Notes under the pieces: generated by a model
The model's input: the letters and a program-made list of their open reading frames with translations, nothing else
The model's database searches: none
Told to the model about the DNA's origin: nothing
Shown here: positions 1 to 8,953 of the stretch, piece after piece
Numbering within the stretch: position 1 is the stretch's first letter
How the letters are laid out: the number at the start of each line of letters is the position of its first letter
Position numbers and translations under genes: made by a program
NCBI RefSeq assembly: GCF_000189275.1
Contig: NZ_AEVT01000074.1
Coordinates: 1 to 64,000, forward strand
Origin: Vibrio sinaloensis DSM 21326
GTDB taxonomy: Bacteria; Pseudomonadota; Gammaproteobacteria; Enterobacterales; Vibrionaceae
Length of the DNA stretch: 64,000 nucleotides
Direction of reading: 5' to 3'

Positions 1-1
1 T

Positions 2-1987
2 GATCAGCCTACTGCCATAAATCAGTTATTAGAAGGCTTAGATTCAGGCCTAGCACATCAAACTTTGCTCGGGGTGACGGGCTCTGGTAAGACATTCACG
101 TTAGCGAATGTGATCGCACAAGCTCAGCGTCCAGCGATTCTGCTGGCGCCAAATAAAACGCTGGCTGCTCAACTTTACGGTGAGATGAAAGCGTTCTTTC
201 CTAACAATGCGGTCGAATACTTCGTGTCTTACTACGATTATTACCAACCAGAGGCCTATGTTCCGACCACGGATACCTTCATCGAAAAAGACGCGTCGGT
301 AAATGCTCATATCGAGCAAATGCGTCTCTCTGCGACCAAAGCGTTATTGGAACGCAAAGACGCCATTATTGTTGCGTCTGTTTCTGCGATCTATGGTTTG
401 GGTGACCCTGAGTCTTATTTGCAAATGATGCTGCACATTCGTCGTGGTGATGTCATGGATCAGCGCGACATATTACGTCGCTTAGCGGAGCTGCAGTACA
501 GCCGCAATGACGTGGCATTTGAACGCGGTCAGTTTCGCGTTCGTGGGGAGGTCATTGATATTTTCCCAGCTGAATCGGACCAAGATGCAGTACGTATCGA
601 AATGTTCGACGACGAAATAGACTGTATCAGCGTATTCGACCCATTGACGGGTGTGGTTAAGCAGCGTGATTTGCCGCGATTCACTATTTATCCTAAGACT
701 CACTATGTCACGCCTAGAGAGCGCATCTTAGATGCGATTGAGCATATTAAGCTGGAACTGGAGAGTCGTAAAAAACATCTGTTAGACAACAATAAACTGC
801 TTGAAGAGCAGCGTATTTCACAACGCACCCAGTTTGATATTGAAATGATGAATGAGCTGGGCTTTTGCTCCGGTATCGAAAACTACTCACGTTATCTCAG
901 TGGCCGCCAAGAGGGGGAGCCACCACCAACCTTATTTGACTACTTGCCTCATGATGGCCTGCTTATCATCGACGAGTCGCATGTGACCGTTCCGCAAATT
1001 GGCGCTATGTATAAGGGGGATCGCTCACGCAAAGAGACGCTGGTCGAGTTTGGCTTTCGTTTACCTTCTGCGCTTGATAACCGACCAATGAAGTTTGAAG
1101 AGTTTGAATCGATTGCGCCACAAACCATTTTTGTATCAGCGACGCCAGGTAATTATGAACTAGAGAAATCCGATGGTGAGATTGCCGATCAGGTTGTTCG
1201 CCCAACAGGTTTGCTCGATCCCCAGTTAGAGGTACGTCCGGTGGCTACTCAGGTCGATGATTTGTTGTCTGAAATTCGCATTCGCTCGGCACAAGACGAG
1301 CGAGTACTGGTGACGACTTTGACCAAGCGTATGGCTGAAGATTTGACCGAGTATCTTACCGAGCATGATGTTCGAGTTCGTTACCTTCACTCTGATATTG
1401 ATACCGTTGAGCGAGTAGAGATCATAAGGGACTTGCGTTTGGGCGAGTTTGATGTGCTGGTGGGGATCAACTTGCTTCGTGAGGGTTTAGACATGCCAGA
1501 GGTCTCTCTGGTTGCGATTCTCGATGCCGACAAGGAAGGTTTCCTGCGTTCCGAGCGTTCGTTGATTCAGACCATTGGCCGCGCTGCTCGAAACATCAGT
1601 GGTAAAGCGATTCTCTATGCGGACTCGATTACTAAGTCGATGAAGAAGGCGATGGATGAAACGAACCGTCGCCGTGAAAAGCAGCAAGAATACAATACGA
1701 AGATGGGCATTGAGCCTCAAGCCCTTAAGCGTAACATAAAAGATATCATGGAGCTGGGTGACATCACTAAGAGTAAGAAACAGCGCGCCAGTAAGACTGT
1801 GCCATTATCTAAAGTGGCAGAGCCTTCGCAAAGCTATGATGTGATGACTCCGCAAGAGCTCGACAAAGAGATTGCTAAATTAGAAGCGCAGATGTATCAA
1901 CATGCCCAAGATCTGGAATTCGAGTTGGCGGCAGAAAAGCGTGACCAGATCGATAAGTTACGCCAGCAGTTTATTGCCAATAGCTAG
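2..1987 (+). CDS. uvrB: UvrABC excinuclease subunit B (5' end outside window)
   Basis: UvrB is the damage-verification helicase-like subunit of nucleotide excision repair; it is loaded by UvrA and recruits UvrC. The reading frame is open from base 2, so about 12 or more N-terminal residues lie upstream of the window. Visible motifs are Walker A (GVTGSGKT), the aromatic beta-hairpin ([12 protein letters not shown]), the DESH box in LLIIDESH, the helicase motif QTIGRAARN, and a C-terminal UVR domain (region of [16 protein letters not shown]) that contacts UvrC. The C-terminus is complete. Any SOS box would be upstream and cannot be seen. The gene ends just before a bidirectional terminator shared with qrr1. 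Confidence 0.97.
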   Translation, partial: DQPTAINQLLEGLDSGLAHQTLLGVTGSGKTFTLANVIAQAQRPAILLAPNKTLAAQLYGEMKAFFPNNAVEYFVSYYDYYQPEAYVPTTDTFIEKDASVNAHIEQMRLSATKALLERKDAIIVASVSAIYGLGDPESYLQMMLHIRRGDVMDQRDILRRLAELQYSRNDVAFERGQFRVRGEVIDIFPAESDQDAVRIEMFDDEIDCISVFDPLTGVVKQRDLPRFTIYPKTHYVTPRERILDAIEHIKLELESRKKHLLDNNKLLEEQRISQRTQFDIEMMNELGFCSGIENYSRYLSGRQEGEPPPTLFDYLPHDGLLIIDESHVTVPQIGAMYKGDRSRKETLVEFGFRLPSALDNRPMKFEEFESIAPQTIFVSATPGNYELEKSDGEIADQVVRPTGLLDPQLEVRPVATQVDDLLSEIRIRSAQDERVLVTTLTKRMAEDLTEYLTEHDVRVRYLHSDIDTVERVEIIRDLRLGEFDVLVGINLLREGLDMPEVSLVAILDADKEGFLRSERSLIQTIGRAARNISGKAILYADSITKSMKKAMDETNRRREKQQEYNTKMGIEPQALKRNIKDIMELGDITKSKKQRASKTVPLSKVAEPSQSYDVMTPQELDKEIAKLEAQMYQHAQDLEFELAAEKRDQIDKLRQQFIANS

Positions 1988-1997
1988 CTCGCAGGCA

Positions 1998-2095
1998 AAA
2001 AAATAGCCAATAGAGAAACGCTCTATTGGCTGTAATTTGTGAACATTAAATTCACTAACAACGTCAGTTGGCTAGGTGACCCATGAGGGTCACAA
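1998..2095 (-). ncRNA. qrr1: Qrr1 quorum-regulatory small RNA
   Basis: Read on the minus strand, the interval starts with a hairpin (TGACCC...GGGTCA). It then carries the Qrr core CTAGCCAACTGACGTTGTT continuing into AGTGAATTTAATGTTCAC, and ends with the terminator stem and U tract. This is the architecture of the Vibrio Qrr Hfq-dependent sRNAs, which at low cell density repress the LuxR/HapR master regulator mRNA and activate AphA. Its position, divergent from luxO and tail-to-tail with uvrB, is that of qrr1. A sigma-54 promoter lies immediately upstream. The 5' end is inferred as about 12 nt downstream of the -12 element; the exact ends are approximate. Confidence 0.93.
2005..2031. terminator. 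Bidirectional terminator of uvrB and qrr1
   Basis: A perfect 11-bp stem (agccaatagag / ctctattggct) encloses a 5-nt loop. A run of A on the left becomes a U tract for the minus-strand transcript, so it is the canonical Rho-independent end of the Qrr RNA. It also sits 18 nt after the uvrB stop. Confidence 0.85.
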
Positions 2096-2103
2096 TTACT
2101 AAC

Positions 2104-2118
2104 GCAAGGTTTGTGCCA
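2104..2118 (-). promoter_or_regulatory. Sigma-54 promoter of qrr1
   Basis: On the minus strand the sequence reads TGGCAC-AAACC-TTGC, which matches the -24/-12 sigma-54 (RpoN) consensus TGGCAC-N5-TTGC exactly. Its distance to the qrr1 5' hairpin fits a start at about 2093-2095. LuxO is the sigma-54 activator encoded on the other side. Confidence 0.9.
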
Positions 2119-2178
2119 ATAATTTGGGTCAGAAATGACCGAAAAAAAACGCTTTTTGTCTGAAAATGCCTTCTTTAT

Positions 2179-2191
2179 TTGCAATATGCAA
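2179..2191. promoter_or_regulatory. LuxO-binding site (distal activator site for qrr1)
   Basis: TTGCA-ATA-TGCAA is a perfect dyad matching the published LuxO site pattern TTGCA-N3-TGCAA. It lies about 90 bp upstream of the qrr1 start, a typical enhancer distance for a sigma-54 activator. Confidence 0.75.
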
Positions 2192-2216
2192 AGCGCAATG
2201 CAATCATTTATACAAA

Positions 2217-2227
2217 TTGCAATGCAA
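2217..2227. promoter_or_regulatory. Second LuxO-like site next to luxO
   Basis: TTGCA-A-TGCAA repeats the half-sites of the upstream LuxO box but with one spacer base instead of three. It lies 14 bp before the luxO start codon, and another partial copy (GCAATGCAA) lies between the two sites at about 2195-2203. It could serve as a second enhancer site or in luxO autorepression. The function is inferred from position only. Confidence 0.5.
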
Positions 2228-2241
2228 TCATTGGCTAGGAT

Positions 2242-3636
2242 ATGCAAGACAATACACATAACCCCAAAGCGAAATATCTCCTGATGGTAGAGGATACGGC
2301 GTCTGTCGCTGCACTCTATCGTTCTTACCTTACACCGTTACGAATCGATATCAATATCGTAGGTACGGGTCGTGATGCGATTGAAAGCCTTAATTTCCGC
2401 ACCCCTGATCTGATCTTATTGGATCTGCGCTTGCCAGATATGACGGGCATGGACGTGTTGTACGCCGTGAAGAAAAAGAACCCTGATGTTCCTGTGGTGT
2501 TCATGACGGCACACGGTTCGATCGATACGGCGGTTGAAGCGATGCGTCATGGTGCGCAAGACTTTCTAATCAAGCCGTGTGAGGCCGATAGACTGCGTGT
2601 CACAGTAAACAACGCGCTGCGTAAAGCCAGTAAGTTGAAGAATGAAGCGGACTACCCTGGAAATCAAGGTTATCAAGGCTTTATTGGTAGTAGTCAGACC
2701 ATGCAGGCGGTTTATCGCACTATTGACTCCGCAGCATCGAGTAAAGCGAGCATTTTTATTACTGGTGAGAGTGGTACTGGTAAAGAAGTGTGTGCCGAGG
2801 CGATTCACGCAACAAGTAAGCGTGGCGATAAGCCATTTATTGCTATCAACTGTGCGGCGATTCCTAAAGATCTTATCGAGAGTGAGCTGTTTGGTCATGT
2901 TAAGGGGGCCTTTACTGGCGCAGCAACTGACCGACAAGGTGCCGCTGAATTGGCGGACGGCGGTACACTATTTCTCGACGAACTGTGCGAGATGGATCTA
3001 GATTTGCAAACAAAACTACTGCGCTTCATTCAAACGGGCACCTTCCAAAAGGTTGGCTCGTCAAAAATGAAAAGTGTGGATGTACGTTTTGTTTGTGCGA
3101 CAAACCGAGATCCTTGGAAGGAAGTCGAGGAAGGGCGTTTTAGGGAAGATTTGTACTATCGCCTGTATGTGATCCCATTGCACTTACCTCCTTTGAGAGA
3201 GCGTGGGGACGACATTATTGAGATCGCTTATTCTCTGCTCGGCTTTATGTCCAAAGAAGAAGGCAAAGATTTTATTCGTTTGTCTCCTGAAGTGGTTGAC
3301 CGCTTTGCTAACTATGAGTGGCCGGGTAATGTGCGACAATTACAAAACGTATTGCGAAACGTGGTGGTACTTAACAACGGCAAGGAGATCGATCTTGCCA
3401 TGTTACCACCGCCTTTGAACAAACCGACAGCCAACCAAATTCGTATTGAGCTTCCAGAAAATGATGAGTTCTCGGTACAAGATATCTTCCCATTATGGCT
3501 GACGGAAAAACGTGCGATAGAGCAGGCTATTAAGGCGTGTGATGGCAATATCCCCAAGGCTGCGGGGTACTTAGATGTCAGCCCATCGACTATCTATCGC
3601 AAACTGCAAGCATGGAATGTTAAGGAAACACAATAG
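2242..3636 (+). CDS. luxO: Quorum-sensing sigma-54 response regulator LuxO
   Basis: LuxO is the NtrC-type response regulator of the Vibrio quorum-sensing phosphorelay. When phosphorylated at low cell density it activates the qrr sRNA genes with sigma-54. An N-terminal receiver carries the acidic pair in MVEDTA and the phospho-acceptor Asp61 ([10 protein letters not shown]). The central AAA+ domain shows Walker A (GESGTGKE) and the sigma-54 contact loop GAFTGA. A C-terminal Fis-type helix-turn-helix follows ([15 protein letters not shown]). The 464-residue length is normal. luxU follows after 5 bp, so the two are co-transcribed, and qrr1 is divergent. Confidence 0.97.
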   Translation: MQDNTHNPKAKYLLMVEDTASVAALYRSYLTPLRIDINIVGTGRDAIESLNFRTPDLILLDLRLPDMTGMDVLYAVKKKNPDVPVVFMTAHGSIDTAVEAMRHGAQDFLIKPCEADRLRVTVNNALRKASKLKNEADYPGNQGYQGFIGSSQTMQAVYRTIDSAASSKASIFITGESGTGKEVCAEAIHATSKRGDKPFIAINCAAIPKDLIESELFGHVKGAFTGAATDRQGAAELADGGTLFLDELCEMDLDLQTKLLRFIQTGTFQKVGSSKMKSVDVRFVCATNRDPWKEVEEGRFREDLYYRLYVIPLHLPPLRERGDDIIEIAYSLLGFMSKEEGKDFIRLSPEVVDRFANYEWPGNVRQLQNVLRNVVVLNNGKEIDLAMLPPPLNKPTANQIRIELPENDEFSVQDIFPLWLTEKRAIEQAIKACDGNIPKAAGYLDVSPSTIYRKLQAWNVKETQ

Positions 3637-3641
3637 TTATC

Positions 3642-3977
3642 ATGGACGTATTAAATCAAGATAAAATCGACCGATTAGCTAGTGAAATAGGGGCAGATAA
3701 CGTGCCTATTTTGTTGGATATTTTTCTTGGCGAACTGGCTCAGTATGCACAAAAGCTTAGTACTGATGTCGAGCTCGATGTGGCAGGGTATTTGAAAGAA
3801 ATCAGCCATGCGCTAAAAAGCAGTGCCGCGAGTTTTGGAGCTGAGGTTTTGTGTGCCTATGCGATTGAAATCGACTCGATGGCCAAGTCGGGTCAGGCAT
3901 TTGATAGCGAGCAGACAAAAGAGAAAATGCTAACGCTGCTCCAAGAAACGGAGCAGCGTTATAAGCAGCTAGTCTGA
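3642..3977 (+). CDS. luxU: Quorum-sensing phosphotransferase LuxU
   Basis: LuxU is the single-domain histidine phosphotransfer (Hpt) protein that passes phosphate from the membrane hybrid kinases (LuxN/LuxQ/CqsS type) to LuxO. The 111-residue all-helical protein has the Hpt signature EISHALKSSAASFGA with the phosphorylated residue predicted to be His56. It starts 5 bp after luxO. Its last 9 bp overlap the 3' end of the convergent yvcK-like gene, so the two transcripts have complementary tails. Confidence 0.95.
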   Translation: MDVLNQDKIDRLASEIGADNVPILLDIFLGELAQYAQKLSTDVELDVAGYLKEISHALKSSAASFGAEVLCAYAIEIDSMAKSGQAFDSEQTKEKMLTLLQETEQRYKQLV

Positions 3978-4856
3978 TAGCAGTGCTTTTATGGCGTCAT
4001 GCAGTTTATCCCTGTCATGGCGCCAATCTCTATTCGGTGAAGCCAATGGCGTAGTGACGCAATTCCATTCCGATAATTCTGGGTGCGGCTCATCGCCGAG
4101 CACAACGTCAATGCGTCTCCCCTGGCACGCTCTCTCACACCATTCCAGTTTTTCCTTGAGTGTCATTTTTCCCGCCGGTCCGGCTTCTGGTGAGAGGTTT
4201 TCCACAAACACTAACTGCGCGGTTTTATTGTTGGCGATGGCCCGACCAACGTCTGGGAGCAGGAGTGGGGGCATAATACTGGTGAGAAAACTTCCCGGCC
4301 CCAATACAATCGCATCCGCTTGCTCTAAAGCCATAACTCCCTCTTTGGTCGCGGCTACTTCGGGTTCCAAGTCGAGCCTGATGAGCTTTTCTGGCATTTC
4401 ATCAACACTGGTTTCTCCCGTTACCCAGCGACCTTCTGTTGACAGGGCTTTTAAATCTGAAGGGTGCTCGGTCATCGGAATAATATTGACGTCTACTTTC
4501 AACATGCTGCGAATCAGGTTAATGGCATCTAAGGGGCGTACAGAGAGGTTATCTAACGCCGTGAGCATCAGATTACCTAGATTGTGCCCATCGAGTTCAC
4601 CAGAGCCTTTGAATCGGTATTCAAACATCATCGAGCTGATGGAAGGGTCTGTAATCAGCTGGTTGATACAGTTACGAGTGTCACCCCAAGCGATCCCGCC
4701 TTGGCAACTGCGAATACGTCCGGTGGATCCCCCGTTATCTGTGGTTGCAACAATGCCAGTTGCATTTCCCCCAAAGCTTTTCAGAGCCGCCAACATTCGG
4801 CCTAATCCATGACCACCGCCTACTGCGACGACTTTTTTTTGTGAGTACAGAGTCAT
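3969..4856 (-). CDS. YvcK/CofD-like (YbhK family) protein
   Basis: This belongs to the CofD/YvcK superfamily. Members are needed in Bacillus for growth on gluconeogenic carbon and bind UDP-sugars; the enzymatic role in gammaproteobacteria is unsettled. The 295-residue protein has the N-terminal glycine-rich nucleotide-binding segment (VVAVGGGHGLGRML), followed by TTDNGGSTGRIR and GDTRNCINQL, which are typical of the family. The position after luxOU and before moaA matches V. cholerae. It is convergent with luxU, overlapping it by 9 bp. The ribosome-binding site is weak (AAGA-like), and the start is chosen as the first Met before the glycine-rich strand. Confidence 0.88.
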   Translation of the reverse strand: MTLYSQKKVVAVGGGHGLGRMLAALKSFGGNATGIVATTDNGGSTGRIRSCQGGIAWGDTRNCINQLITDPSISSMMFEYRFKGSGELDGHNLGNLMLTALDNLSVRPLDAINLIRSMLKVDVNIIPMTEHPSDLKALSTEGRWVTGETSVDEMPEKLIRLDLEPEVAATKEGVMALEQADAIVLGPGSFLTSIMPPLLLPDVGRAIANNKTAQLVFVENLSPEAGPAGKMTLKEKLEWCERACQGRRIDVVLGDEPHPELSEWNCVTTPLASPNRDWRHDRDKLHDAIKALLSD

Positions 4857-4940
4857 TTTTTCGTCTTATCTTTTTCATAACCAACTACAATTTAGAGTAT
4901 TGCATTAACACTAGATACTCAATACGAGGTATTTCAGACA

Positions 4941-4982
4941 TTGTGCGTGTTTTTTTGATCTAAAAGGTAGAAACACGCACAA
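4941..4982. repeat. Perfect 12-bp inverted repeat between yvcK and moaA
   Basis: The arms ttgtgcgtgttt and aaacacgcacaa are exactly complementary and separated by 18 nt. It lies about 85 bp upstream of the yvcK-like start and about 65 bp upstream of the Moco riboswitch. There is no good T tract on either side, so a terminator is not clear. It could be an operator or a leader hairpin of the yvcK transcript. Confidence 0.6.
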
Positions 4983-5045
4983 TTATTAAGTATTTTACTC
5001 AACAGCTGCTGGTATCGTCCCAATGATGACGACACCAGTTGCCAT

Positions 5046-5163
5046 AACTCCGAGCTCCTCAAGCTAAGTTTGCAAGGGCAGATAAGCGTGATGAGCCAGT
5101 GACAAGTTGTCACAAGGGCATGATTGGAAATGATTGTGCCTCCCGTGTTTGGAAAGGTGTTCC
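5046..5163 (+). promoter_or_regulatory. Molybdenum cofactor (Moco) riboswitch upstream of moaA
   Basis: The leader closely resembles the E. coli moaA Moco RNA element. It shows an AAGGGCA ... GGAAATGA ... TGCCTCCCG hairpin with the GAAA-type motif, followed by TTTGGAAAGGTGT running into the start codon. The element senses Moco and represses translation of moaA. The ribosome-binding site (AAAGGTG) is inside the last conserved segment. The 5' boundary is approximate. Confidence 0.85.
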
Positions 5164-6153
5164 GTGGCGCAACAATTCGAAGATAAATTTCATCGCAAGT
5201 TTTATTACTTGCGTCTTTCCGTTACAGATGTCTGTAACTTTAAATGTACCTATTGCTTGCCTGATGGTTATAAACCTTCGGGGCAGAAAAACTCGTCTTT
5301 TTTATCCGTACCGGAAGTAAAACGTGTGGTTCGAGCTTTTGCTGATTGTGGAACCTCGAAAGTGCGTATTACTGGCGGTGAGCCAAGCCTTCGCAAAGAC
5401 TTCAACGATATTATCCAAACCGTAGCTGACACTCCGGGTATCGAAAAAGTTGCGACGACCACTAATGGCTATCGAATGGAAAAGCAAGTCGCGGATTGGC
5501 GACAAGCGGGTTTGACGCATATCAACGTCAGCGTCGATAGCTTAGATTCGCGGATGTTTCATCAGATCACAGGTGAAAACAAGTTCACCCAAGTAATGGC
5601 TGGCATCGACCGTGCATTTGAAGTGGGCTACGAGCAAGTAAAAGTTAACGTCGTATTGATGAAAGATCTCAATGCACACGAGCTTCCTGCCTTTCTAAAT
5701 TGGATTAAAGACCGACCCATTCAGTTACGTTTTATCGAACTCATGCAAACTGGTGAAATGGACGAGCTGTTTCAGCGACACCACGTCTCCGGCGTTGCGA
5801 TTCGGAACCAGTTGATAGCCAATGGTTGGCTGCTGAAAGTGCGTGCCCGCAATGATGGGCCGGCGCAGGTCTTTGTCCATCCTGATTATCAAGGTGAGAT
5901 CGGACTGATCATGCCTTATGAAAAAGACTTTTGTGAGAGTTGTAACCGTTTGCGAGTATCAGCAACAGGCAAGCTGCACTTATGTTTGTTTGGCGATCAT
6001 GGTGTTGAGCTGCGCGATCTTTTGCAACAAGACTCGCAAGAAGATGCGTTAATTCATCGCATTCAAGAGCAGTTACAAACTAAGTCTGTCAGTCACTTCC
6101 TGCACGATGGAAACTCCGGTATGACGCCACACTTGGCTTCTATCGGCGGTTAA
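5164..6153 (+). CDS. moaA: GTP 3',8-cyclase MoaA
   Basis: MoaA is the radical-SAM enzyme that, with MoaC, converts GTP to cyclic pyranopterin monophosphate, the first step of molybdenum cofactor synthesis. The N-terminal cluster is C24-x3-C28-x2-C31 (VCNFKCTYC). The second cluster is near the C-terminus (CESCNRLRV, then the Cys of HLCLF), and the protein ends in the conserved GG. The start is taken as GTG at 5164, directly after the riboswitch AAAGGTG, giving 329 residues, the same length as E. coli MoaA. An in-frame ATG at 5134 lies inside the riboswitch and is rejected. It is first in moaABCDE. Confidence 0.96.
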   Translation: MAQQFEDKFHRKFYYLRLSVTDVCNFKCTYCLPDGYKPSGQKNSSFLSVPEVKRVVRAFADCGTSKVRITGGEPSLRKDFNDIIQTVADTPGIEKVATTTNGYRMEKQVADWRQAGLTHINVSVDSLDSRMFHQITGENKFTQVMAGIDRAFEVGYEQVKVNVVLMKDLNAHELPAFLNWIKDRPIQLRFIELMQTGEMDELFQRHHVSGVAIRNQLIANGWLLKVRARNDGPAQVFVHPDYQGEIGLIMPYEKDFCESCNRLRVSATGKLHLCLFGDHGVELRDLLQQDSQEDALIHRIQEQLQTKSVSHFLHDGNSGMTPHLASIGG

Positions 6154-6237
6154 CACTGACAAACAAGCACACTCTTTTAGACTAGGCACTTGCGCTTAGT
6201 CTCAATCCAAATTAATCGATTAAAGGTAGGTGAACAA

Positions 6238-6750
6238 ATGGGTCACGCAGAAAGCAAATTTCAACCAGCAAATATCGCAGTACTGACCGTTTCTGACACG
6301 CGTACAGAAGAGAATGACACGTCAGGTGGTTACTTAGCGGAGCAGGCAAAAGAAGCGGGCCATAATGTGGTTGATAAGCAAATCGTGATCGATGATATGT
6401 ATAAGATCCGTGCCATCGTATCGCAGTGGATCGCCGATGAGAATGTTCAAGCGGTGATGATTACTGGTGGTACTGGTTTTACCTCACGCGATAGCACACC
6501 AGAAGCTCTTAAGCCGCTTTTCGATAAAGAGGTTGAGGGTTTTGGTGAGTTGTTCCGTATGGTTTCTTATGAAGAAATAGGCACCTCAACGATTCAGTCT
6601 CGCGCTATTGCTGGCTTTGCAAACCACACGGTTATTTTCGCGATGCCAGGGTCTACCGGTGCATGCCGTACGGGGTGGACTAAAATCATTAAGCAGCAGC
6701 TTGATGCGAGCCACCGCCCTTGTAACTTCATGCCACACCTAGCCGTTTAA
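6238..6750 (+). CDS. moaB: Molybdenum cofactor biosynthesis protein MoaB
   Basis: This MogA/MoaB-fold protein acts in adenylylation of molybdopterin or a related step; E. coli MoaB is partly redundant. The family motifs [18 protein letters not shown] and [14 protein letters not shown] are present. The ATG at 6238 follows AGGTAGGTGAAC and gives 170 residues, matching E. coli MoaB. An upstream in-frame TTG-type start at 6190 has no ribosome-binding site. It is second gene of the moa operon, 84 bp after moaA and 10 bp before moaC. Confidence 0.93.
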   Translation: MGHAESKFQPANIAVLTVSDTRTEENDTSGGYLAEQAKEAGHNVVDKQIVIDDMYKIRAIVSQWIADENVQAVMITGGTGFTSRDSTPEALKPLFDKEVEGFGELFRMVSYEEIGTSTIQSRAIAGFANHTVIFAMPGSTGACRTGWTKIIKQQLDASHRPCNFMPHLAV

Positions 6751-6760
6751 GCGAGGTCTC

Positions 6761-7240
6761 ATGAGCGAATTTACTCATATCAATGCTTCTGGTGAAGCAA
6801 ACATGGTTGACGTTTCTGCGAAAGCAGAGACTGTACGAGAGGCACGCGCAGAAGCGTTTGTTCACATGGCACCTGAGACATTACAACTGATTGTGTCAGG
6901 CTCTCACCACAAAGGTGATGTGTTTGCGACAGCACGTATCGCAGGTATTCAAGCAGCGAAGAAAACCTGGGACCTTATCCCTCTGTGCCATCCGCTATTG
7001 CTGTCAAAAGTTGAAGTTCAGCTAGAAGCGATTGAAGCAGAGAATATGGTACGCATTGAATCAGTGTGTAAACTTGCTGGTAAGACGGGTGTTGAGATGG
7101 AAGCACTTACCGCGGCATCTGTGGCAGCGCTGACGATCTACGACATGTGTAAGGCTGTGCAAAAAGATATGGTCATTGGCCAGGTTCGCTTGTTAGAGAA
7201 AACAGGTGGTAAGTCAGGTCACTTTAAGGTGGAAGCATGA
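6761..7240 (+). CDS. moaC: Cyclic pyranopterin monophosphate synthase MoaC
   Basis: MoaC converts the MoaA product (3',8-cyclo-H2-GTP) into cPMP. The 159-residue sequence carries the conserved [16 protein letters not shown] segment, the active-site [15 protein letters not shown], and the C-terminal MEALTAAS...YDMCKA and GKSGHF motifs. Its stop overlaps the moaD start (ATGA), indicating translational coupling. Confidence 0.97.
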   Translation: MSEFTHINASGEANMVDVSAKAETVREARAEAFVHMAPETLQLIVSGSHHKGDVFATARIAGIQAAKKTWDLIPLCHPLLLSKVEVQLEAIEAENMVRIESVCKLAGKTGVEMEALTAASVAALTIYDMCKAVQKDMVIGQVRLLEKTGGKSGHFKVEA

Positions 7241-7482
7241 TTAAAGTTCTTTTCTTTGCCCAAACTCGCGAACTCGTCGGGGTCGATGAAATAGAAGTCG
7301 CGGCTGAGTTTGATACCGTTGAGCATCTACGCGCTCACCTAGCGACTCAAGAAGGTAAATGGGATCTCGCGCTTGAACCAGGCAAGTTACTGGCAGCCAT
7401 CAACCAATCAATAGTGCCTTTGGATCACAGCGTCAGTGATGGCGATGAAGTTGCCTTCTTTCCGCCAGTTACTGGGGGCTAA
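7237..7482 (+). CDS. moaD: Molybdopterin synthase sulfur carrier subunit MoaD
   Basis: This small ubiquitin-fold protein of 81 residues ends in the diagnostic Gly-Gly (FFPPVTGG). The terminal Gly is converted to a thiocarboxylate that donates sulfur to cPMP in the MoaD-MoaE complex. The start overlaps the moaC stop by 4 bp, and moaE begins 2 bp after its stop. Confidence 0.96.
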   Translation: MIKVLFFAQTRELVGVDEIEVAAEFDTVEHLRAHLATQEGKWDLALEPGKLLAAINQSIVPLDHSVSDGDEVAFFPPVTGG

Positions 7483-7484
7483 TC

Positions 7485-7943
7485 ATGGATTCTCGAGTAT
7501 CAGTTCTGGTTGATGATTTCTCTGTCGGTGATGAATATCAAGCACTGGCTCAAGGCAGTGCTGCGGGTGCAGTGGTGACGTTTGTCGGTAAAGTTCGTGA
7601 TATGAACTTAGGTGATAATGTCACCGGGCTTTCTTTAGAGCATTACCCAGGGATGACGGAAAAAGCCTTATCTGAGATTTGCGACCAGGCTGAACAGCGT
7701 TGGCCACTGCTCAATGTACGAGTGATTCACCGTGTCGGTGATCTTGATATCGGCGATCAGATTGTTTTTGTTGGAGTGTCGAGTGCGCATCGAGGCGCCG
7801 CGTTTGAAGCGTGTGAATTCATCATGGATTACTTGAAAACCAAAGCACCGTTTTGGAAGAAAGAACGCACGACACAAGAGACTCGCTGGGTTGAGTCGAG
7901 AGACTCCGATGCCAAAGCTGCCGAGCGCTGGCAAAACAAATAA
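7485..7943 (+). CDS. moaE: Molybdopterin synthase catalytic subunit MoaE
   Basis: MoaE is the large subunit of molybdopterin synthase. Family motifs seen in the 152 residues are VVTFVGKVRDMN, LEHYPGMTEKAL, VIHRVGDLDIGDQIVFVGVSSAHR and the KTKAPFWKKE segment with the catalytic lysines. It is the last gene of the moa operon and is followed by a strong terminator. Confidence 0.96.
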   Translation: MDSRVSVLVDDFSVGDEYQALAQGSAAGAVVTFVGKVRDMNLGDNVTGLSLEHYPGMTEKALSEICDQAEQRWPLLNVRVIHRVGDLDIGDQIVFVGVSSAHRGAAFEACEFIMDYLKTKAPFWKKERTTQETRWVESRDSDAKAAERWQNK

Positions 7944-7951
7944 TTGTCTTT

Positions 7952-7979
7952 AAACGCCTTTCTATTCTGAAAGGCGTTT
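7952..7979 (+). terminator. Terminator of the moa operon
   Basis: A 10-bp stem (aaacgccttt / aaaggcgttt) with an 8-nt loop runs into a T tract (7977-7983), 9 nt after the moaE stop. It may also serve the convergent diguanylate cyclase gene. Confidence 0.85.
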
Positions 7980-7993
7980 TTTTAGCGGTCGTT

Positions 7994-8953
7994 TTAATTG
8001 TCGAGTTGGTGAATGGTGCCACGTTGACGATTTTTTGCGTGAAATAACGCTTTGTCGGCGATAGACACCATTTTTTCCGCGCTCATTGTTTCATTGGATG
8101 CCTGACAGAATTTCAGCCCAATGGTCACCGTAACTTGGTCAGAAATCGTCGACGCGGGGTGAGGCAGGTTGAGATCAACTATGGCATGGCGGAGTGCTTG
8201 TGCTCGACGCATGACCTCATCAGCTGTGATGTCTGGTAGAAAAGCGAGAAACTCATCCCCTCCATAGCGAAAGCATAAATCGTTCGAATTTGCCCATTGT
8301 AGAATGGCTTGGGAAACGGACTTCAATGCGAGGTCGCCTTGCAGGTGGCCAAAGTGATCGTTGTATTGCTTAAAACAATCTATGTCTATCATTAAAATGG
8401 CGGAGTTAGTCTCGCGTAGCTTGGTCAGCTCGAGCGCATCAGGCAAGAGAGCATCGAGTGCGTAACGGTTGTACAACTGGGTGAGGTGATCCATAAAGGT
8501 GAGCTTTTCCAGCTCGAGTTGCTGCTTTGCTAACATGTCTAAAGTGCGTTTAAATTCTGAAATGTTGCGTACTGTCCACAGCACCAGTTCTGTTTCTGGT
8601 AACGGTATGACTAAGGCGCTGAAATACTGCACTTCAGTTGGCCCTTCAACACCATCAAAGCAGACAAGCTCTTTAGGATCCAGAGAATACTCGAGCTCAG
8701 CAGGTGCTTGACTCTCAACCACATCGACAATCACTTGGCTAAACCAGACCGCCTTATCTGCGGGCAAAACTTGATACTGATTTAAGCCGACCAGCGCCGA
8801 AGGGTTATGGTGACGTTTTACGTCGCGACCACCCCACGCCTCAACGTAAGTGCCACTTTTATTGATTAAAAACGTTGGCTCGGGCAAAGACTCAAACACT
8901 GTGTGCATTGTGTCCGGGTGATTAGCGATGGTCGAAGCAAAGGTAGAGGTCAC
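7994..8953 (-). CDS. PAS-GGDEF diguanylate cyclase
   Basis: This is a predicted soluble cyclic-di-GMP synthase. Residues about 12-135 look like a PAS sensor (ESLPEPTFLINKSGTYVEAWGG). A short helical linker and a GGDEF domain from about residue 153 follow (FMDHLTQLYNRYALDALL), with the intact active site RYGGDEFLAF (GGDEF at 231-235). The upstream inhibitory RxxD site is not seen (NSND occupies that place), so classical product inhibition is probably absent. There is no transmembrane segment. It is convergent with moaE and divergent from the NrtS-like gene, and the signal sensed by the PAS domain is unknown. Confidence 0.9.
   Translation of the reverse strand: MTSTFASTIANHPDTMHTVFESLPEPTFLINKSGTYVEAWGGRDVKRHHNPSALVGLNQYQVLPADKAVWFSQVIVDVVESQAPAELEYSLDPKELVCFDGVEGPTEVQYFSALVIPLPETELVLWTVRNISEFKRTLDMLAKQQLELEKLTFMDHLTQLYNRYALDALLPDALELTKLRETNSAILMIDIDCFKQYNDHFGHLQGDLALKSVSQAILQWANSNDLCFRYGGDEFLAFLPDITADEVMRRAQALRHAIVDLNLPHPASTISDQVTVTIGLKFCQASNETMSAEKMVSIADKALFHAKNRQRGTIHQLDN

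Noticed and set aside
3991..4812. 273-residue reading frame opposite the yvcK-like gene
   Set aside because: It lies wholly within the complementary strand of a conserved gene and shows no family pattern; such antisense frames are common in this window.
5134..5163. In-frame ATG that would lengthen MoaA by 10 residues
   Set aside because: It lies within the Moco riboswitch and lacks a ribosome-binding site. The GTG at 5164 restores the 329-residue family length.
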